Shown here one piece after another: positions 1 through 8,036 of a stretch of 64,000 nt of DNA. Positions within the stretch are counted from its first letter, which is position 1, and the number at the start of each line of letters is the position of its first letter. The stretch covers positions 1-64,000 of the forward strand of contig JBOFGV010000044.1 of the NCBI GenBank assembly GCA_051649305.1, read 5' to 3'. The notes under the pieces were generated by a model, which saw nothing but the letters and a program-made list of their open reading frames with translations, was not told the DNA's origin and made no database searches. Source of the DNA: JADCCX01 sp051649305. GTDB lineage: Bacteria > Pseudomonadota > Alphaproteobacteria > Rhizobiales > Beijerinckiaceae. Position numbers and translations under genes: made by a program.

Positions 1-427
1 CGGCGTTGGATGTCACTTTCTTCGAGTTCTTTTTGAGGTCTGCAACGATGGCTTCAACAGCGATGTCGATACCACGCTTCAGGTCCATCGGGTTCATGCC
101 GGCAGCAACCGACTTTGCACCTTCGCGAACGAGAGCCTGAGCCAGCACTGTGGCAGTCGTGGTGCCGTCACCGGCAGCATCGTTCTGCTTCGAGGCGACT
201 TCACGCACCATCTGTGCGCCCATGTTCTCGAACTTGTCAGAGAGTTCGATTTCCTTGGCGACAGTGACGCCGTCCTTGGTGATGCGTGGCGAACCGAATG
301 ACTTCTCGATGACGACGTTGCGGCCCTTAGGACCCAGTGTCACCTTGACGGCATTGGCGAGGATGTCGACGCCGCGCAGCATTTTCTCGCGCGCGTCACT
401 TCCGAAACGTACTTCTTTGGCAGCCAT
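1..427 (-). CDS. groEL: Chaperonin GroEL, N-terminal part (cut by window edge)
   Basis: The 60-kDa chaperonin subunit forms the cytosolic folding double ring capped by GroES. The visible 142 residues begin MAAKEVRFG and contain the equatorial-domain nucleotide-binding signatures VTLGPKGRNVV (about residues 29-39) and GDGTTTATVLAQ (about 86-97), both fully typical. The ATG at 427 has a good upstream ribosome site (GGAAGGAC) and lies 69 bp after the groES stop, so groES-groEL form the usual operon under the CIRCE element further upstream. The remaining roughly 400 residues lie outside the window. Confidence 0.98.
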   Translation of the reverse strand, partial: MAAKEVRFGSDAREKMLRGVDILANAVKVTLGPKGRNVVIEKSFGSPRITKDGVTVAKEIELSDKFENMGAQMVREVASKQNDAAGDGTTTATVLAQALVREGAKSVAAGMNPMDLKRGIDIAVEAIVADLKKNSKKVTSNA

Positions 428-496
428 TGGACTGTCCTTCCGTGTGGACTGAATTAAAAAAAGGAAACGAAAACCAGCAAAAACCCGTTGGGGCGA

Positions 497-787
497 TTAC
501 TTGGTGATCACGCCCATGATGTCGGATTCCTTCATGATCAGAAGGTCCTTGCCGTCGATCTTGACTTCTGTGCCAGACCACTTGCCGAAGAGGACGATGT
601 CACCCTTCTTCAGGTCGATCGGGATCAGCTTGCCAGCTTCATCGCGGCCGCCGGAACCAACAGCTTCGATCACGCCTTCTTGCGGCTTTTCCTTGGCTGT
701 ATCTGGGATGATGATGCCGCCCTTTGTCTTCTCTTCACCTTCGAGGCGACGAACGACAACGCGGTCATGCAGAGGACGAAACTTCAT
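497..787 (-). CDS. groES: Co-chaperonin GroES
   Basis: This 96-residue protein is the 10-kDa lid of the GroEL folding chamber. It has the family start MKFRPLHDRVVVRR, the mobile-loop region EEKTKGGIIIPDTA (about residues 18-31) and the C-terminal ESDIMGVI strand. Length is normal for the family. It is the first gene of the groESL operon; its 5' region carries a CIRCE inverted repeat about 60 bp upstream of the ATG, and a promoter beyond it. Confidence 0.99.
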   Translation of the reverse strand: MKFRPLHDRVVVRRLEGEEKTKGGIIIPDTAKEKPQEGVIEAVGSGGRDEAGKLIPIDLKKGDIVLFGKWSGTEVKIDGKDLLIMKESDIMGVITK

Positions 788-847
788 GTGTTCCTCGTAT
801 ATGTTTGCCCGACACCATGCCGGGCTCCTACAGGATTGAAAGATCTG

Positions 848-874
848 TTAGCACTCTCATGTGGTGAGTGCCAA
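848..874. promoter_or_regulatory. CIRCE element (HrcA operator) of groESL
   Basis: The inverted repeat TTAGCACTC, nine bases, GAGTGCCAA matches the CIRCE consensus (TTAGCACTC-N9-GAGTGCTAA) with one mismatch in the right arm. It sits between the predicted promoter and the groES start. CIRCE is the binding site of the HrcA heat-shock repressor; hrcA itself is not in this window. Confidence 0.95.
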
Positions 875-886
875 AAGACTGATGGC

Positions 887-915
887 GATATGGCAACGCC
901 TCATGACAGAGTCAA
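887..915 (-). promoter_or_regulatory. Predicted groESL promoter
   Basis: On the minus strand a TTGACT -35 box (910-915) and a CATATC -10 box (887-892) are separated by 17 bases. They lie just upstream of the CIRCE element, where the start of a HrcA-controlled groESL transcript is expected. The context CTTG...CCATAT also partly fits alphaproteobacterial RpoH promoters, so dual control is possible; the bases alone do not settle which sigma factor is used. Confidence 0.6.
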
Positions 916-982
916 GACAAAGCAGAAAGGTTGAGCAGCGCTTTTCGTTAAGGAAGGTTAACGCGGCGGGATTTTGGAGAAA

Positions 983-1057
983 TGGTGGGCGCGACAGGGA
1001 TTGAACCTGTGACCCTTCGCGTGTGAAGCGAATGCTCTCCCGCTGAGCTACGCGCCC
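983..1057 (-). tRNA. tRNA-Val (anticodon CAC)
   Basis: The 75-nt minus-strand cloverleaf has acceptor stem GGGCGCG/CGCGCCC, D-arm GCTC...GAGC, anticodon stem TTCGC/GCGAA around loop TTCACAC (anticodon CAC, reading GUG), T-arm CAGGTTCAATCCCTG, discriminator A and an encoded CCA end (983-985). It lies between groES and the COG0523 gene. Confidence 0.97.
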
Positions 1058-1082
1058 TGAGCCAATTTGCTCAAGCAACCGA

Positions 1083-1100
1083 GCGTTTCCGGCGAAACGC
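1083..1100. other. Stem-loop between the COG0523 gene and tRNA-Val
   Basis: GCGTTTC and GAAACGC form a 7-bp stem around CGGC, 30 bp after the COG0523 stop and before the tRNA. There is no following T-run, so it is at best a weak terminator or a processing signal. Confidence 0.35.
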
Positions 1101-1130
1101 CCGCGATGTCAAGTTGAAAACAGTTTCGGC

Positions 1131-2255
1131 TCACGCCGCACAGGCCATGAAACCCTTCTCGATTTCAGCGCGCTTCAATTCGCGGCCGATGAACACGATC
1201 TTGGAAGTGCGCTTTTCGCCCTCTTTCCAGTCACGCTGCAAATCACCGTCGAGCACCATATGCACGCCCTGGAAGACAAAGCGCTTCGGCTCACCCTTGA
1301 AGGCCAGAATGCCCTTCGAGCGCAGGATGCTGGCACCGTCTGTCTGCACCAGATCATTGATCCAGGGCATGAACTTCTCGGGGTCAACATCGCCGGGAAT
1401 TTCAAACGCGACGGACTGCATGTCCTCGTCGTGATAGTGCTTCAGGCCGCCGTGAGAGTGGGCAGCATGAGAATGCCCGTGCGAATGGCCATGATCATGC
1501 CCGTGATGGTCATGCTTGTGGCTGGGATGATCGCAATCCGGCCCCGTATGATCGTGATCATGATGGTGGTGATCATGGTCGTGGTGGTGGTCATCCTTAT
1601 CGAGGAACGCCGGTTCGATCTCCAGAATACGATCGAGATCAAAGGCATTGCGGCCCAGCACCTCCTTGATGGCAACACCAGCCTTCACTGTCTTGTGCAA
1701 TTTGGCATAGGGGTTGATGGCGCGAATGCGGGCTTCCACCTCACGCAATTGCTCTGGCGAAACAAGATCTGTCTTGTTGAGCAAAATGACATCGGCAAAG
1801 GCAATCTGGTTCTTGGCTTCGGGCGCATCCTTGAGGCGGTCCTTTAACCACATGGCATCAGCGACAGTCACGACAGCATCGAGGCGCGCCTTGTCCTGCA
1901 CATCCTGATCCATGAAGAAAGTCTGCGCCACAGGGGCAGGATCAGCGAGGCCGGTTGTCTCCACGATGATGGCGTCAAATTTGCCGCGACGCTTCATCAG
2001 GTTCTCGATGATGCGGATGAGATCGCCGCGCACGGTGCAGCAGATGCATCCGTTGTTCATCTCGAACACTTCCTCATCAGCACCCACGATCAACTCGTTG
2101 TCGATGCCGATTTCACCAAACTCGTTGACGATGACGGCAAACTTCATGCCGTGCGGCTCGGTGAGAATGCGGTTCAGCAAGGTGGTCTTGCCAGCACCGA
2201 GATAGCCGGTGAGCACTGTAACGGGGATTTTCGCCGACGGGTTCGCTTCAGTCAT
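1131..2255 (-). CDS. COG0523/CobW-family GTPase, probable zinc metallochaperone
   Basis: G3E-family P-loop GTPase of about 374 residues. Walker A GYLGAGKTT lies near residue 17, the metal-binding CxCC motif (GCICCTVR) near 67, and NKTD near 160. A long His/Asp-rich insert (about 220-275; HHHDHDHHHHDHDH and more) separates the GTPase from the C-terminal CobW_C domain. Family members load zinc or other metals onto client proteins. The position 22 bp after znuA, in the same direction and downstream of Zur-type sites, points to a zinc chaperone of the low-zinc response rather than a cobalamin enzyme. ATG 2255 is preferred because GAGA lies 7 bases upstream; ATG 2261 is an alternative. Confidence 0.88.
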   Translation of the reverse strand: MTEANPSAKIPVTVLTGYLGAGKTTLLNRILTEPHGMKFAVIVNEFGEIGIDNELIVGADEEVFEMNNGCICCTVRGDLIRIIENLMKRRGKFDAIIVETTGLADPAPVAQTFFMDQDVQDKARLDAVVTVADAMWLKDRLKDAPEAKNQIAFADVILLNKTDLVSPEQLREVEARIRAINPYAKLHKTVKAGVAIKEVLGRNAFDLDRILEIEPAFLDKDDHHHDHDHHHHDHDHTGPDCDHPSHKHDHHGHDHGHSHGHSHAAHSHGGLKHYHDEDMQSVAFEIPGDVDPEKFMPWINDLVQTDGASILRSKGILAFKGEPKRFVFQGVHMVLDGDLQRDWKEGEKRTSKIVFIGRELKRAEIEKGFMACAA

Positions 2256-2277
2256 GGTCATTTCTCGCAACGGAATT

Positions 2278-3210
2278 TCAGCTTGTGACCCTGAGAGCGT
2301 CACTGATGGCCTTGGTGTTGTGGCGCATCATACCGATGTATGTGGGGGCTGGTCCATCCGCTTTGGAGAGGGCATCAGAAAAAAGTGTTCCACCGATTTT
2401 GGCGCCGGTTTCCGCTGAAATCTGCTGGATGAGACGCTGGTCCGAGATGTTCTCGACAAACACAGCCGTGATCTTGTCTTTTCTGATTTGCTGGATCAGG
2501 CGTGCCACATCCTTGGCAGAGGCCTCCGCCTCGGTTGAAATCCCGCGCGGTGCGGTGAACTGCACGCCGTAGGCGTCAGCAAAATAGCCAAAAGCATCAT
2601 GGGAGGTGATGATCTTGCGGCGATCGGCCGGAATCTGGGCCATTGCGGCTTTGATCTCGGCATCAAGCGCGTCAAGCTCTATGAGGTAGCGCGTGGCATT
2701 GGCTTCATAGGCGGCTTTGCCAGCGGGATCGGCCGCAACCAGCGCATCCCGGATGTTGCCGACATAGATCTTCACATTGGCGACAGACTGCCAGGCGTGG
2801 GGATCAACACCGCCATGGTTGTGCCCATGTTTATCTGCCTTGCCATGACCATGGGCATCCTTCTCGACCCGCGCTTTGATGCCCTTGCTGGCTTCCACCA
2901 GTGTCGCTTTGCTGGCGGAAGACTGCATCAGGCGGCGCATCCAGCCTTCAAATTTCAGCCCGTTGGTGATGACAACCTTGGCCTCAGACACTGTCTTTGC
3001 ATCAGCAGGCGTGGGCGCATAGACGTGCGCATCTCCACCCGGCATTACGAGTGTCCGGAGCGCGATCCTGTCACCACCCACATTCTGGACAATGTCCCCC
3101 AGAATGGAGAAGCTGGCGACAACCGGTAGCCTGGCGTCCTGCGCATGGGCAGCCAGTGACGGCGAGAACAGCAGCGCAAATGCTGACAGCACGATACGGC
3201 GTGTGATCAT
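2278..3210 (-). CDS. znuA: Zinc ABC transporter, periplasmic zinc-binding protein ZnuA
   Basis: Cluster A-I solute-binding protein of 310 residues that captures zinc in the periplasm for ZnuBC. It starts with a signal peptide (MITRRIVLSAFALLFSPSLAAHA). Conserved parts include the binding-site histidine in GGDAHVYAPTPAD, the His-rich loop HGHGKADKHGHNHGGVDPHAW (about residues 120-140), the histidine of ITSHDAFGYFADAYG, and a late acidic region. ATG 3210 has GGAG six bases upstream; a TTG twelve bases earlier was set aside. It follows znuB in the same direction with a Zur-type palindrome between them. Confidence 0.95.
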   Translation of the reverse strand: MITRRIVLSAFALLFSPSLAAHAQDARLPVVASFSILGDIVQNVGGDRIALRTLVMPGGDAHVYAPTPADAKTVSEAKVVITNGLKFEGWMRRLMQSSASKATLVEASKGIKARVEKDAHGHGKADKHGHNHGGVDPHAWQSVANVKIYVGNIRDALVAADPAGKAAYEANATRYLIELDALDAEIKAAMAQIPADRRKIITSHDAFGYFADAYGVQFTAPRGISTEAEASAKDVARLIQQIRKDKITAVFVENISDQRLIQQISAETGAKIGGTLFSDALSKADGPAPTYIGMMRHNTKAISDALRVTS

Positions 3211-3224
3211 CTGGAACTCCAAAA

Positions 3225-3243
3225 AATGTTATACTATAACATT
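3225..3243. promoter_or_regulatory. Zur-type operator upstream of znuA
   Basis: AATGTTATACTATAACATT is a perfect 9-1-9 palindrome located 15 bases before the znuA ATG and overlapping the znuB stop codon by two bases. The TGTTATA/TATAACA arms resemble known alphaproteobacterial Zur boxes. It implies that znuA and the GTPase gene have their own zinc-repressed promoter in addition to any read-through from znuCB. Confidence 0.8.
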
Positions 3244-4111
3244 AATCAGAAAAATGCCGCGAGGGCAAGAGCTTCCAGAGCAATCCTGCCTCCCGCCCCA
3301 ACAACAGCGAAAAAACATAGATAAAGCCTGCCGACAGAATGATCGCAGGCCCGGCAGCGAGATTGAAATGATAGGAGATGATCAATCCGGAATAGCTGGA
3401 AATCATACCAATCAGGCAGGATATCGCGATCATGGCCGTGATATCAGCAGACCAGAAGCGGCTTGAGGCGGCAGGCAGCATCATCATGCCAACAGCCAGC
3501 AAGGTTCCCAACGCGTTGAAGCCACCAACCAGATTCAGCACAACGAGCGCCAGAAAAATAAGGTGTACAGGCGTTCCGGAACGCGACACCGAGCGCAGAA
3601 AACCGGGATCGACCGTATCCATGACCAGCGGGCGATAGATGAGTGCCAGGATAACCAGCGTGACGGTGGCTATGCTGGCGAGCAGGATCAGCGCATCATC
3701 ACCGAGGGCCAGCACCGAGCCAAAAAGCACATGCAAGAGATCAACGTTTGATCCCTTGAGCGACACAAGCGTGACCCCAAGTGCAAGAGACAGCAGATAG
3801 AAGGCGGCCAAAGAGGCATCGTCCTTGATAACGCTTATGCGCGCCACAAGGCCTGCCAGCATGGCGACCGCAAGGCCTGCCAGCAAGCCGCCAATGGTCA
3901 TGGGTACGAGGGCCAGTCCAAAGAAAAGATAGCCCACCGCGACACCGGGAAGAATGGCATGGGCCATTGCATCACCTGTGAGGCTCATGCGGCGCAGCAT
4001 CAGGAACACACCGACTGGACCGCCGGACAGGGCCAGTGCCACACCACCAACAAGCGCGCGGCGCATGAAGGCAAACTCTGCAAAAGGCGCAAAAAGCGTG
4101 TCGTAGAGCAT
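3242..4111 (-). CDS. znuB: Zinc ABC transporter permease ZnuB
   Basis: ABC-3 family integral membrane permease of 289 residues with about eight hydrophobic segments. The stretch LRRMSLTGDAMAHAILPGVAVGYL (about residues 38-61) is the family's conserved cytoplasmic-loop and membrane signature. The start MLYDTLFAPF at 4111 is preferred over the longer reading because the upstream extension would run into znuC and is not membrane-like. It begins 11 bp after znuC and its stop codon lies inside the znuA operator. Confidence 0.94.
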   Translation of the reverse strand: MLYDTLFAPFAEFAFMRRALVGGVALALSGGPVGVFLMLRRMSLTGDAMAHAILPGVAVGYLFFGLALVPMTIGGLLAGLAVAMLAGLVARISVIKDDASLAAFYLLSLALGVTLVSLKGSNVDLLHVLFGSVLALGDDALILLASIATVTLVILALIYRPLVMDTVDPGFLRSVSRSGTPVHLIFLALVVLNLVGGFNALGTLLAVGMMMLPAASSRFWSADITAMIAISCLIGMISSYSGLIISYHFNLAAGPAIILSAGFIYVFSLLLGREAGLLWKLLPSRHFSD

Positions 4112-4122
4112 CAGCCCAAGGC

Positions 4123-4869
4123 CTAGGCTACACGCTGGCAGACGGCAGCATGCGGATCGTGAGCTTCGCTCATGCGGCGCGCCCGCAGCAGATTTTCCGG
4201 ATGCAAGGTGCTCGCCGTATCCCCCCAAGCAACGGGTGAACGTGCCAGCAGAAGCGTCTGCGGGAAATGCTGCTTCACCACATCCATATCATGCAGAACA
4301 GCGATAACAGTGCGCTTTTCGCCATGCCAGCGCTGGATCAGAGCCAGCAGATCAGCCGTTGTGCGCGCATCGATGGCCGTAAACGGCTCATCCAGCAGAA
4401 TGACCCGCGCATCCTGCAGCAGAAGCCGCGCAAAAAGTGCGCGCTGCAATTGCCCGCCTGACAGGCTGCCAATTGTGCGGTTTTCAAAGCCGGTCAGGCC
4501 CACAGCCGCCAGCGCATCCTGAATGGATTTCCTGCGCCCCTTGCCAAAGCCGCCAAAAAGGCCTGTGTCGTTCCAGGCGCCCGCCGAAACAAGATCAAAA
4601 ACCGGCATGGGAAACGACCGGTCGAGATCAGCAATCTGGGGCAGATAGGCAACATCAGATGGCTTGCTTCCGCTCAGGACAATACGCCCCTCCAGTGGCT
4701 TCAACGCGCCGGCAACGCCTTTGAGCAAGGTGGACTTGCCAGCACCGTTGGGACCAACGACGGCCAGCAGGCTGCCGGATTCCACAGCTCCATCGAGATG
4801 ATGCACAGCAGCGCGGCGGCCATAGCCGAGTGTCAGGTTTTCAAAACGGATGACATTTGCCTGTGACAT
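4123..4869 (-). CDS. znuC: Zinc ABC transporter ATPase ZnuC
   Basis: ABC ATPase of 248 residues with Walker A GPNGAGKST (about 39-47), signature SLSGGQLQRALFARLLL, Walker B VILLDEPFTAID and the switch histidine in VLHDMD. It powers ZnuAB zinc import. The ATG at 4869 overlaps the stop of the preceding small His-rich gene (TAATG), so the two are probably translationally coupled. Confidence 0.94.
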   Translation of the reverse strand: MSQANVIRFENLTLGYGRRAAVHHLDGAVESGSLLAVVGPNGAGKSTLLKGVAGALKPLEGRIVLSGSKPSDVAYLPQIADLDRSFPMPVFDLVSAGAWNDTGLFGGFGKGRRKSIQDALAAVGLTGFENRTIGSLSGGQLQRALFARLLLQDARVILLDEPFTAIDARTTADLLALIQRWHGEKRTVIAVLHDMDVVKQHFPQTLLLARSPVAWGDTASTLHPENLLRARRMSEAHDPHAAVCQRVA

Positions 4870-5054
4870 TACAAAGCCCAGATAACCGCAAGCCAAAGGA
4901 GCACAAGGACAACCGCCACGCCAGCCAGCCTTTCCATTGCAGAAAGACGCAGCAACGAAAACACCGGCATGGATACCGTTGGCTCGTGAGCGTGACCATG
5001 GTCATGGGCGTGTGTGTGGTTATGACTGTGGTTCAAAGCGACTGTCCGCTGCAA
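4869..5054 (-). CDS. Small His-rich single-span membrane protein, leader of the znuCB operon
   Basis: A 61-residue protein reading MQRTVALNHSHNHTHAHDHG near the N terminus, with an alternating-histidine tract of about 17 residues followed by one strongly hydrophobic segment (LAGVAVVLVLLWLAVIWAL) at the C terminus. No ATG is available; TTG 5054, or TTG 5036 with GGA upstream, would start it. It is supported by three things: the metal-ligand-like N terminus, the TAATG overlap with znuC, and a Zur-type site just upstream. I infer a zinc-binding accessory of the transporter; I do not recognise a named family. Confidence 0.6.
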   Translation of the reverse strand: MQRTVALNHSHNHTHAHDHGHAHEPTVSMPVFSLLRLSAMERLAGVAVVLVLLWLAVIWAL

Positions 5055-5068
5055 GAAAATTCAGATTG

Positions 5069-5083
5069 TGATATAGTGTAACA
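5069..5083. promoter_or_regulatory. Second Zur-type operator, upstream of the small His-rich gene and znuC
   Basis: TGATATAGTGTAACA has the same 7-1-7 geometry as the znuA operator core, TGTTATACTATAACA, with one mismatch in each arm. It lies 15 bases before the possible TTG start at 5054, in the interval shared with the divergent gntR gene. The weaker symmetry suggests lower affinity than the znuA site. Confidence 0.6.
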
Positions 5084-5155
5084 TACCCTGCTTGACAATT
5101 GCTTGCAGAAGCGGCTGCTTCATCTTCAGTCATCACCTCCAGAGAGCTGCAGCCT

Positions 5156-5845
5156 ATGGTCGCCACAACAGCAAGCCCTCCCCGCAATCCAGAAAGCGCG
5201 AGAGAGATTGCTTACGTGCATATCAAGCAACGCATTCTGGATAATGAATACGGCCCCGGAACTTATGTTCTGGAGCAGGCGCTCGCGGCTGACCTCGGGC
5301 TCTCGCGCACACCAGTTCGGGAAGCACTCGTTCGTCTGGAGCAGGAAGGGCTGCTGCGCATTGTTCCACGGCATGGCGTTGAGATCCTCGCGCTCTCGGC
5401 CGATGACATGCGCGAGATCTATGAGATGCTGGCCAGTCTTGAGCCCAAGGCTGTGCAGTTGCTGGCTGACCGCAAACCGGCGCCGCAGGATATTGCTGAG
5501 CTTGTTGATGCCTGCGACGCGATGGAGGCCGCTCTGGCTGTTGAGGACAGAGCCGCCTGGGCACAAGCCGACGAACGCTTTCACCTTGCGCTTGTTGAAC
5601 TTTGCGGCAACCGCAGACTGGCTGCCACGGTCATGAGTTTTTGGGAACAGACACACCGTGTCCGCATGTTTACGCTCAAGCTCCGCCCATTGCCTGTTGA
5701 GTCAACCCGCGAGCACCGTGCTGTGCTTGAGGCAATCCTGAAAGGCGATGGAGCTGGTGCCAAAAAACTCTATGAAGCGCACCGTCTGCGATCGCAGAAG
5801 ATTCTGACTGACATCATCCGGGATTTTAACCTCAATAGGTTGTGA
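5156..5845 (+). CDS. GntR-family (FadR/FCD subfamily) transcriptional regulator
   Basis: A 229-residue regulator with an N-terminal winged helix (IAYVHIKQRILDNEYGPG and LSRTPVREALVRLEQEGL, the GntR signature, about residues 15-65) and a C-terminal all-helical FCD ligand domain with the acidic and histidine positions DERFHLALVELCGN and EHRAVLEAI. FCD regulators typically respond to organic acids. ATG 5156 was chosen; a TTG at 5099 would add 19 residues. It points away from znuC and converges on the dehydrogenase operon, which carries a GTATAC-centred site of the kind this subfamily binds. Confidence 0.88.
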   Translation: MVATTASPPRNPESAREIAYVHIKQRILDNEYGPGTYVLEQALAADLGLSRTPVREALVRLEQEGLLRIVPRHGVEILALSADDMREIYEMLASLEPKAVQLLADRKPAPQDIAELVDACDAMEAALAVEDRAAWAQADERFHLALVELCGNRRLAATVMSFWEQTHRVRMFTLKLRPLPVESTREHRAVLEAILKGDGAGAKKLYEAHRLRSQKILTDIIRDFNLNRL

Positions 5846-5879
5846 CAGCAAAGCCTGGTACAGGCATCACAAGTGTCGA

Positions 5880-6899
5880 TCAGACCTTGATAAAGCGCTC
5901 TTCGGTGTTCGACCGATAGACCGCCTCCTCAATCTCCAGATTGCGCAGGTAATCCCGCCCACTGTTCTGGAGCGGCACCCCTTCGATCAAGTGCTCCGCA
6001 AAGTGCCTGATCTGGTTGTAGACACAGTCGCCGCCAAAACCGTTGTTATTCCATGTGTAGGCATGCTCCCGCTCTATTCCGCTGCGAGGCTTGAAGAAGA
6101 GCGTACCATAGCCATCGAGGCGAAGTGAGCCTTCTGTTCCTTCGAGCAGCATCACGCCTGTGGTGAGGCGGGTGTTATCGGCGGGATGATCAAGATGGCG
6201 GTTGCCATCGAACAATCCTTGTGCGCCGCTGGTGAAGTCAAAAACGATGTAGCCCGCATCTTCGCCAGCAATGACGGCATTAAAGCGCTTCAACCGCGCA
6301 AAGACACCAGAGATTTCACCCATGAGATGGCGGAAGACATCGATGAGATGAATGGCGGTTTCATGCACCAGAAACCGTGGCATTTTCTGAAAGTAGGGTT
6401 GTCTTGCAAGATAGGCATCAGACCCCTGACCATCGCCTGTCCTCAACCGGAACGATATGGCCAGCGGCTTGCCAAGCAAGCCAGTATCCAGCACTTTTTT
6501 GCTTTCGATGAACCATGGCATGAAGCGAAAGTTCTCATGAACAGCCAGCCTTGCGCCATGCTGCTCTGCCGCTTCAACCACTTCCACAGCCTCGCTGTAA
6601 GTGTCAGCCAATGGTTTCTGGCAGCTTATGAAAGCCTTGGTTTGCGCCACCTTCCTGACCAGATCAAGATGCGTCGCCGGGCCTGTTGCGATGTCCACGA
6701 TATCCGGCTTCAAGTCGCGGAGGGCCGTATCGATATCAGTGTAAAGACCTGCACCAGGCGTATCTGCCGCGGCGTCCGCGAGCTTGCTATCATCAAGATC
6801 ACACAAGCCCGCGACACGCACGCCTGCAATTCTCTGCCATGCCTCACGGTGGAACCGGGCAAAGTAGCCGCAGCCAACGATGAGCACACTGAGCGTCAT
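5880..6899 (-). CDS. Gfo/Idh/MocA-family NAD(P)-dependent oxidoreductase
   Basis: A 339-residue oxidoreductase. The N-terminal Rossmann fold has the dinucleotide loop VGCGYFARFHREAW (residues 8-21). The family's EKP motif appears as QKP (SCQKPLADT, about 93-101) and retains the catalytic lysine. Members oxidise or reduce sugars, inositols and related hydroxy acids; the substrate cannot be read from the sequence. Its ATG overlaps the stop of the upstream dehydrogenase gene by four bases (ATGA), so both belong to one operon. Confidence 0.85.
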   Translation of the reverse strand: MTLSVLIVGCGYFARFHREAWQRIAGVRVAGLCDLDDSKLADAAADTPGAGLYTDIDTALRDLKPDIVDIATGPATHLDLVRKVAQTKAFISCQKPLADTYSEAVEVVEAAEQHGARLAVHENFRFMPWFIESKKVLDTGLLGKPLAISFRLRTGDGQGSDAYLARQPYFQKMPRFLVHETAIHLIDVFRHLMGEISGVFARLKRFNAVIAGEDAGYIVFDFTSGAQGLFDGNRHLDHPADNTRLTTGVMLLEGTEGSLRLDGYGTLFFKPRSGIEREHAYTWNNNGFGGDCVYNQIRHFAEHLIEGVPLQNSGRDYLRNLEIEEAVYRSNTEERFIKV

Positions 6900-8002
6900 G
6901 CGGTCCGCTGTTTGGATGGAAGTGCTTCAATCACAGCACGGGTCACAGCCGCAGTCCCATCCTGCCCGCCGATATCATATGTCCTGATCTTGCCGGAACC
7001 GAAGACGTGATCAACGGCTGCTTCAATCTCGGCAGCAGCCTCGCGGCAACTCTCCAGACCATGGCGCACGCCCAGCCAGTCAAGCATCATCGCCAGCGAC
7101 AGGATCATGGCTGTGGGATTGGCGATGCCCTTGCCTGCGATATCAGGCGCAGTGCCGTGGCTTGGCTGGAACAACCCTTGCTTGTCGCCAATGTCAGCAG
7201 ATGGCGCGAAGCCCATTCCACCGATGAGCCCTGCCCCGAGATCCGAAAGGATATCGCCAAACATGTTTTCTGTTGGCAGAACATCAAAGTCCCATGGTCG
7301 CCGGAGCAGATCGAGCGCCATGGCATCAACATAATGATGGCGGGCCTCGATGTCAGGATAGGCAGCAGCTGCTTCATAGAAGACCTGCCGCATGAAGGCG
7401 AAGGACAGGAAGACATTGGCCTTGTCGACCAGTGTGACCTGCCCACGCTTGCCCCGGCGCGCCTTGCGATCGCGTGCGAGCTCGCAAGCAAAACGTGTCA
7501 GCTTCTCGGTTGTTGCCCGGGTGATGACCTGCGTGTCGTGGGCTTCGCGGTTATCAATAATCTTGCCCTTGCCGCGGGAGGCAAACAAACCCTCAGTTGA
7601 CTCACGCAGAATGACAAGATCGATCTCTTTGGCGCGTGGTGATCCGAGTGGCAAAGGCACACCCGGTATCGCACGGATCGGCCTTACGCCCGCATAGAGC
7701 TCCATGCGAAAGCGCAGATCAAGCTGCGGCGCAATCTCTGTTCCATCAGGATAACGAATGTCCGGCCAACCCATGGCGCCAAAGAGCACGGCCTGAGCAG
7801 CAGCGGCACGGCTGAAGCCCTCCTCAGGCAGAGCAACACCCGTTTCCTTGTAGTGATGCGCACCGCCGGCAATCTCATCGTAGGCAAGCGCAAAGCCATG
7901 ACGCTTCTGTATAACATCTGCCACAGCGATAGCTGCAGCAGTGACATCGACACCGATGCCATCCCCCGGCATCACAGCGATTTGAAGGGCGTTTTTGGTC
8001 AT
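6896..8002 (-). CDS. Isocitrate/isopropylmalate dehydrogenase-family enzyme
   Basis: A 368-residue beta-decarboxylating dehydrogenase. Typical elements are MPGDGIGVDVT near the N terminus, RESTEGLFASRG, the catalytic lysine in VDKANVF, the metal-binding region ENMFGDILSDLGAGLIGGMGFAPS and the cofactor loop SHGTAPDIAGKGIANPTAM. The family spans isopropylmalate, tartrate, D-malate and isocitrate dehydrogenases. Absence of leucine-pathway neighbours, plus a GntR regulator and a Gfo/Idh partner, suggests catabolism of a hydroxy acid such as tartrate or malate (inference). ATG 8002 has GGGA upstream and was preferred to TTG 8020. Confidence 0.85.
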   Translation of the reverse strand: MTKNALQIAVMPGDGIGVDVTAAAIAVADVIQKRHGFALAYDEIAGGAHHYKETGVALPEEGFSRAAAAQAVLFGAMGWPDIRYPDGTEIAPQLDLRFRMELYAGVRPIRAIPGVPLPLGSPRAKEIDLVILRESTEGLFASRGKGKIIDNREAHDTQVITRATTEKLTRFACELARDRKARRGKRGQVTLVDKANVFLSFAFMRQVFYEAAAAYPDIEARHHYVDAMALDLLRRPWDFDVLPTENMFGDILSDLGAGLIGGMGFAPSADIGDKQGLFQPSHGTAPDIAGKGIANPTAMILSLAMMLDWLGVRHGLESCREAAAEIEAAVDHVFGSGKIRTYDIGGQDGTAAVTRAVIEALPSKQRTA

Positions 8003-8036
8003 GGTTTCCCGAGGCCGCAATTCAGTGATGATGTAG

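Noticed and set aside
1441..1610. Repetitive CAT/CATG/GTG tract that looks like a tandem repeat
   Set aside because: It is the coding sequence of the His-rich insert of the GTPase (CAC/CAT and GAT codons), not an independent repeat.
5853..5865. GCCTG-GTA-CAGGC hairpin between the convergent gntR and oxidoreductase genes
   Set aside because: Only five base pairs and no T-run; too weak to call a terminator.
6186..7010. Long open frame (274 codons) on the plus strand
   Set aside because: It is antisense to the Gfo/Idh and dehydrogenase genes, has no domain-like pattern and no ribosome site; it mirrors codon bias of the real genes.
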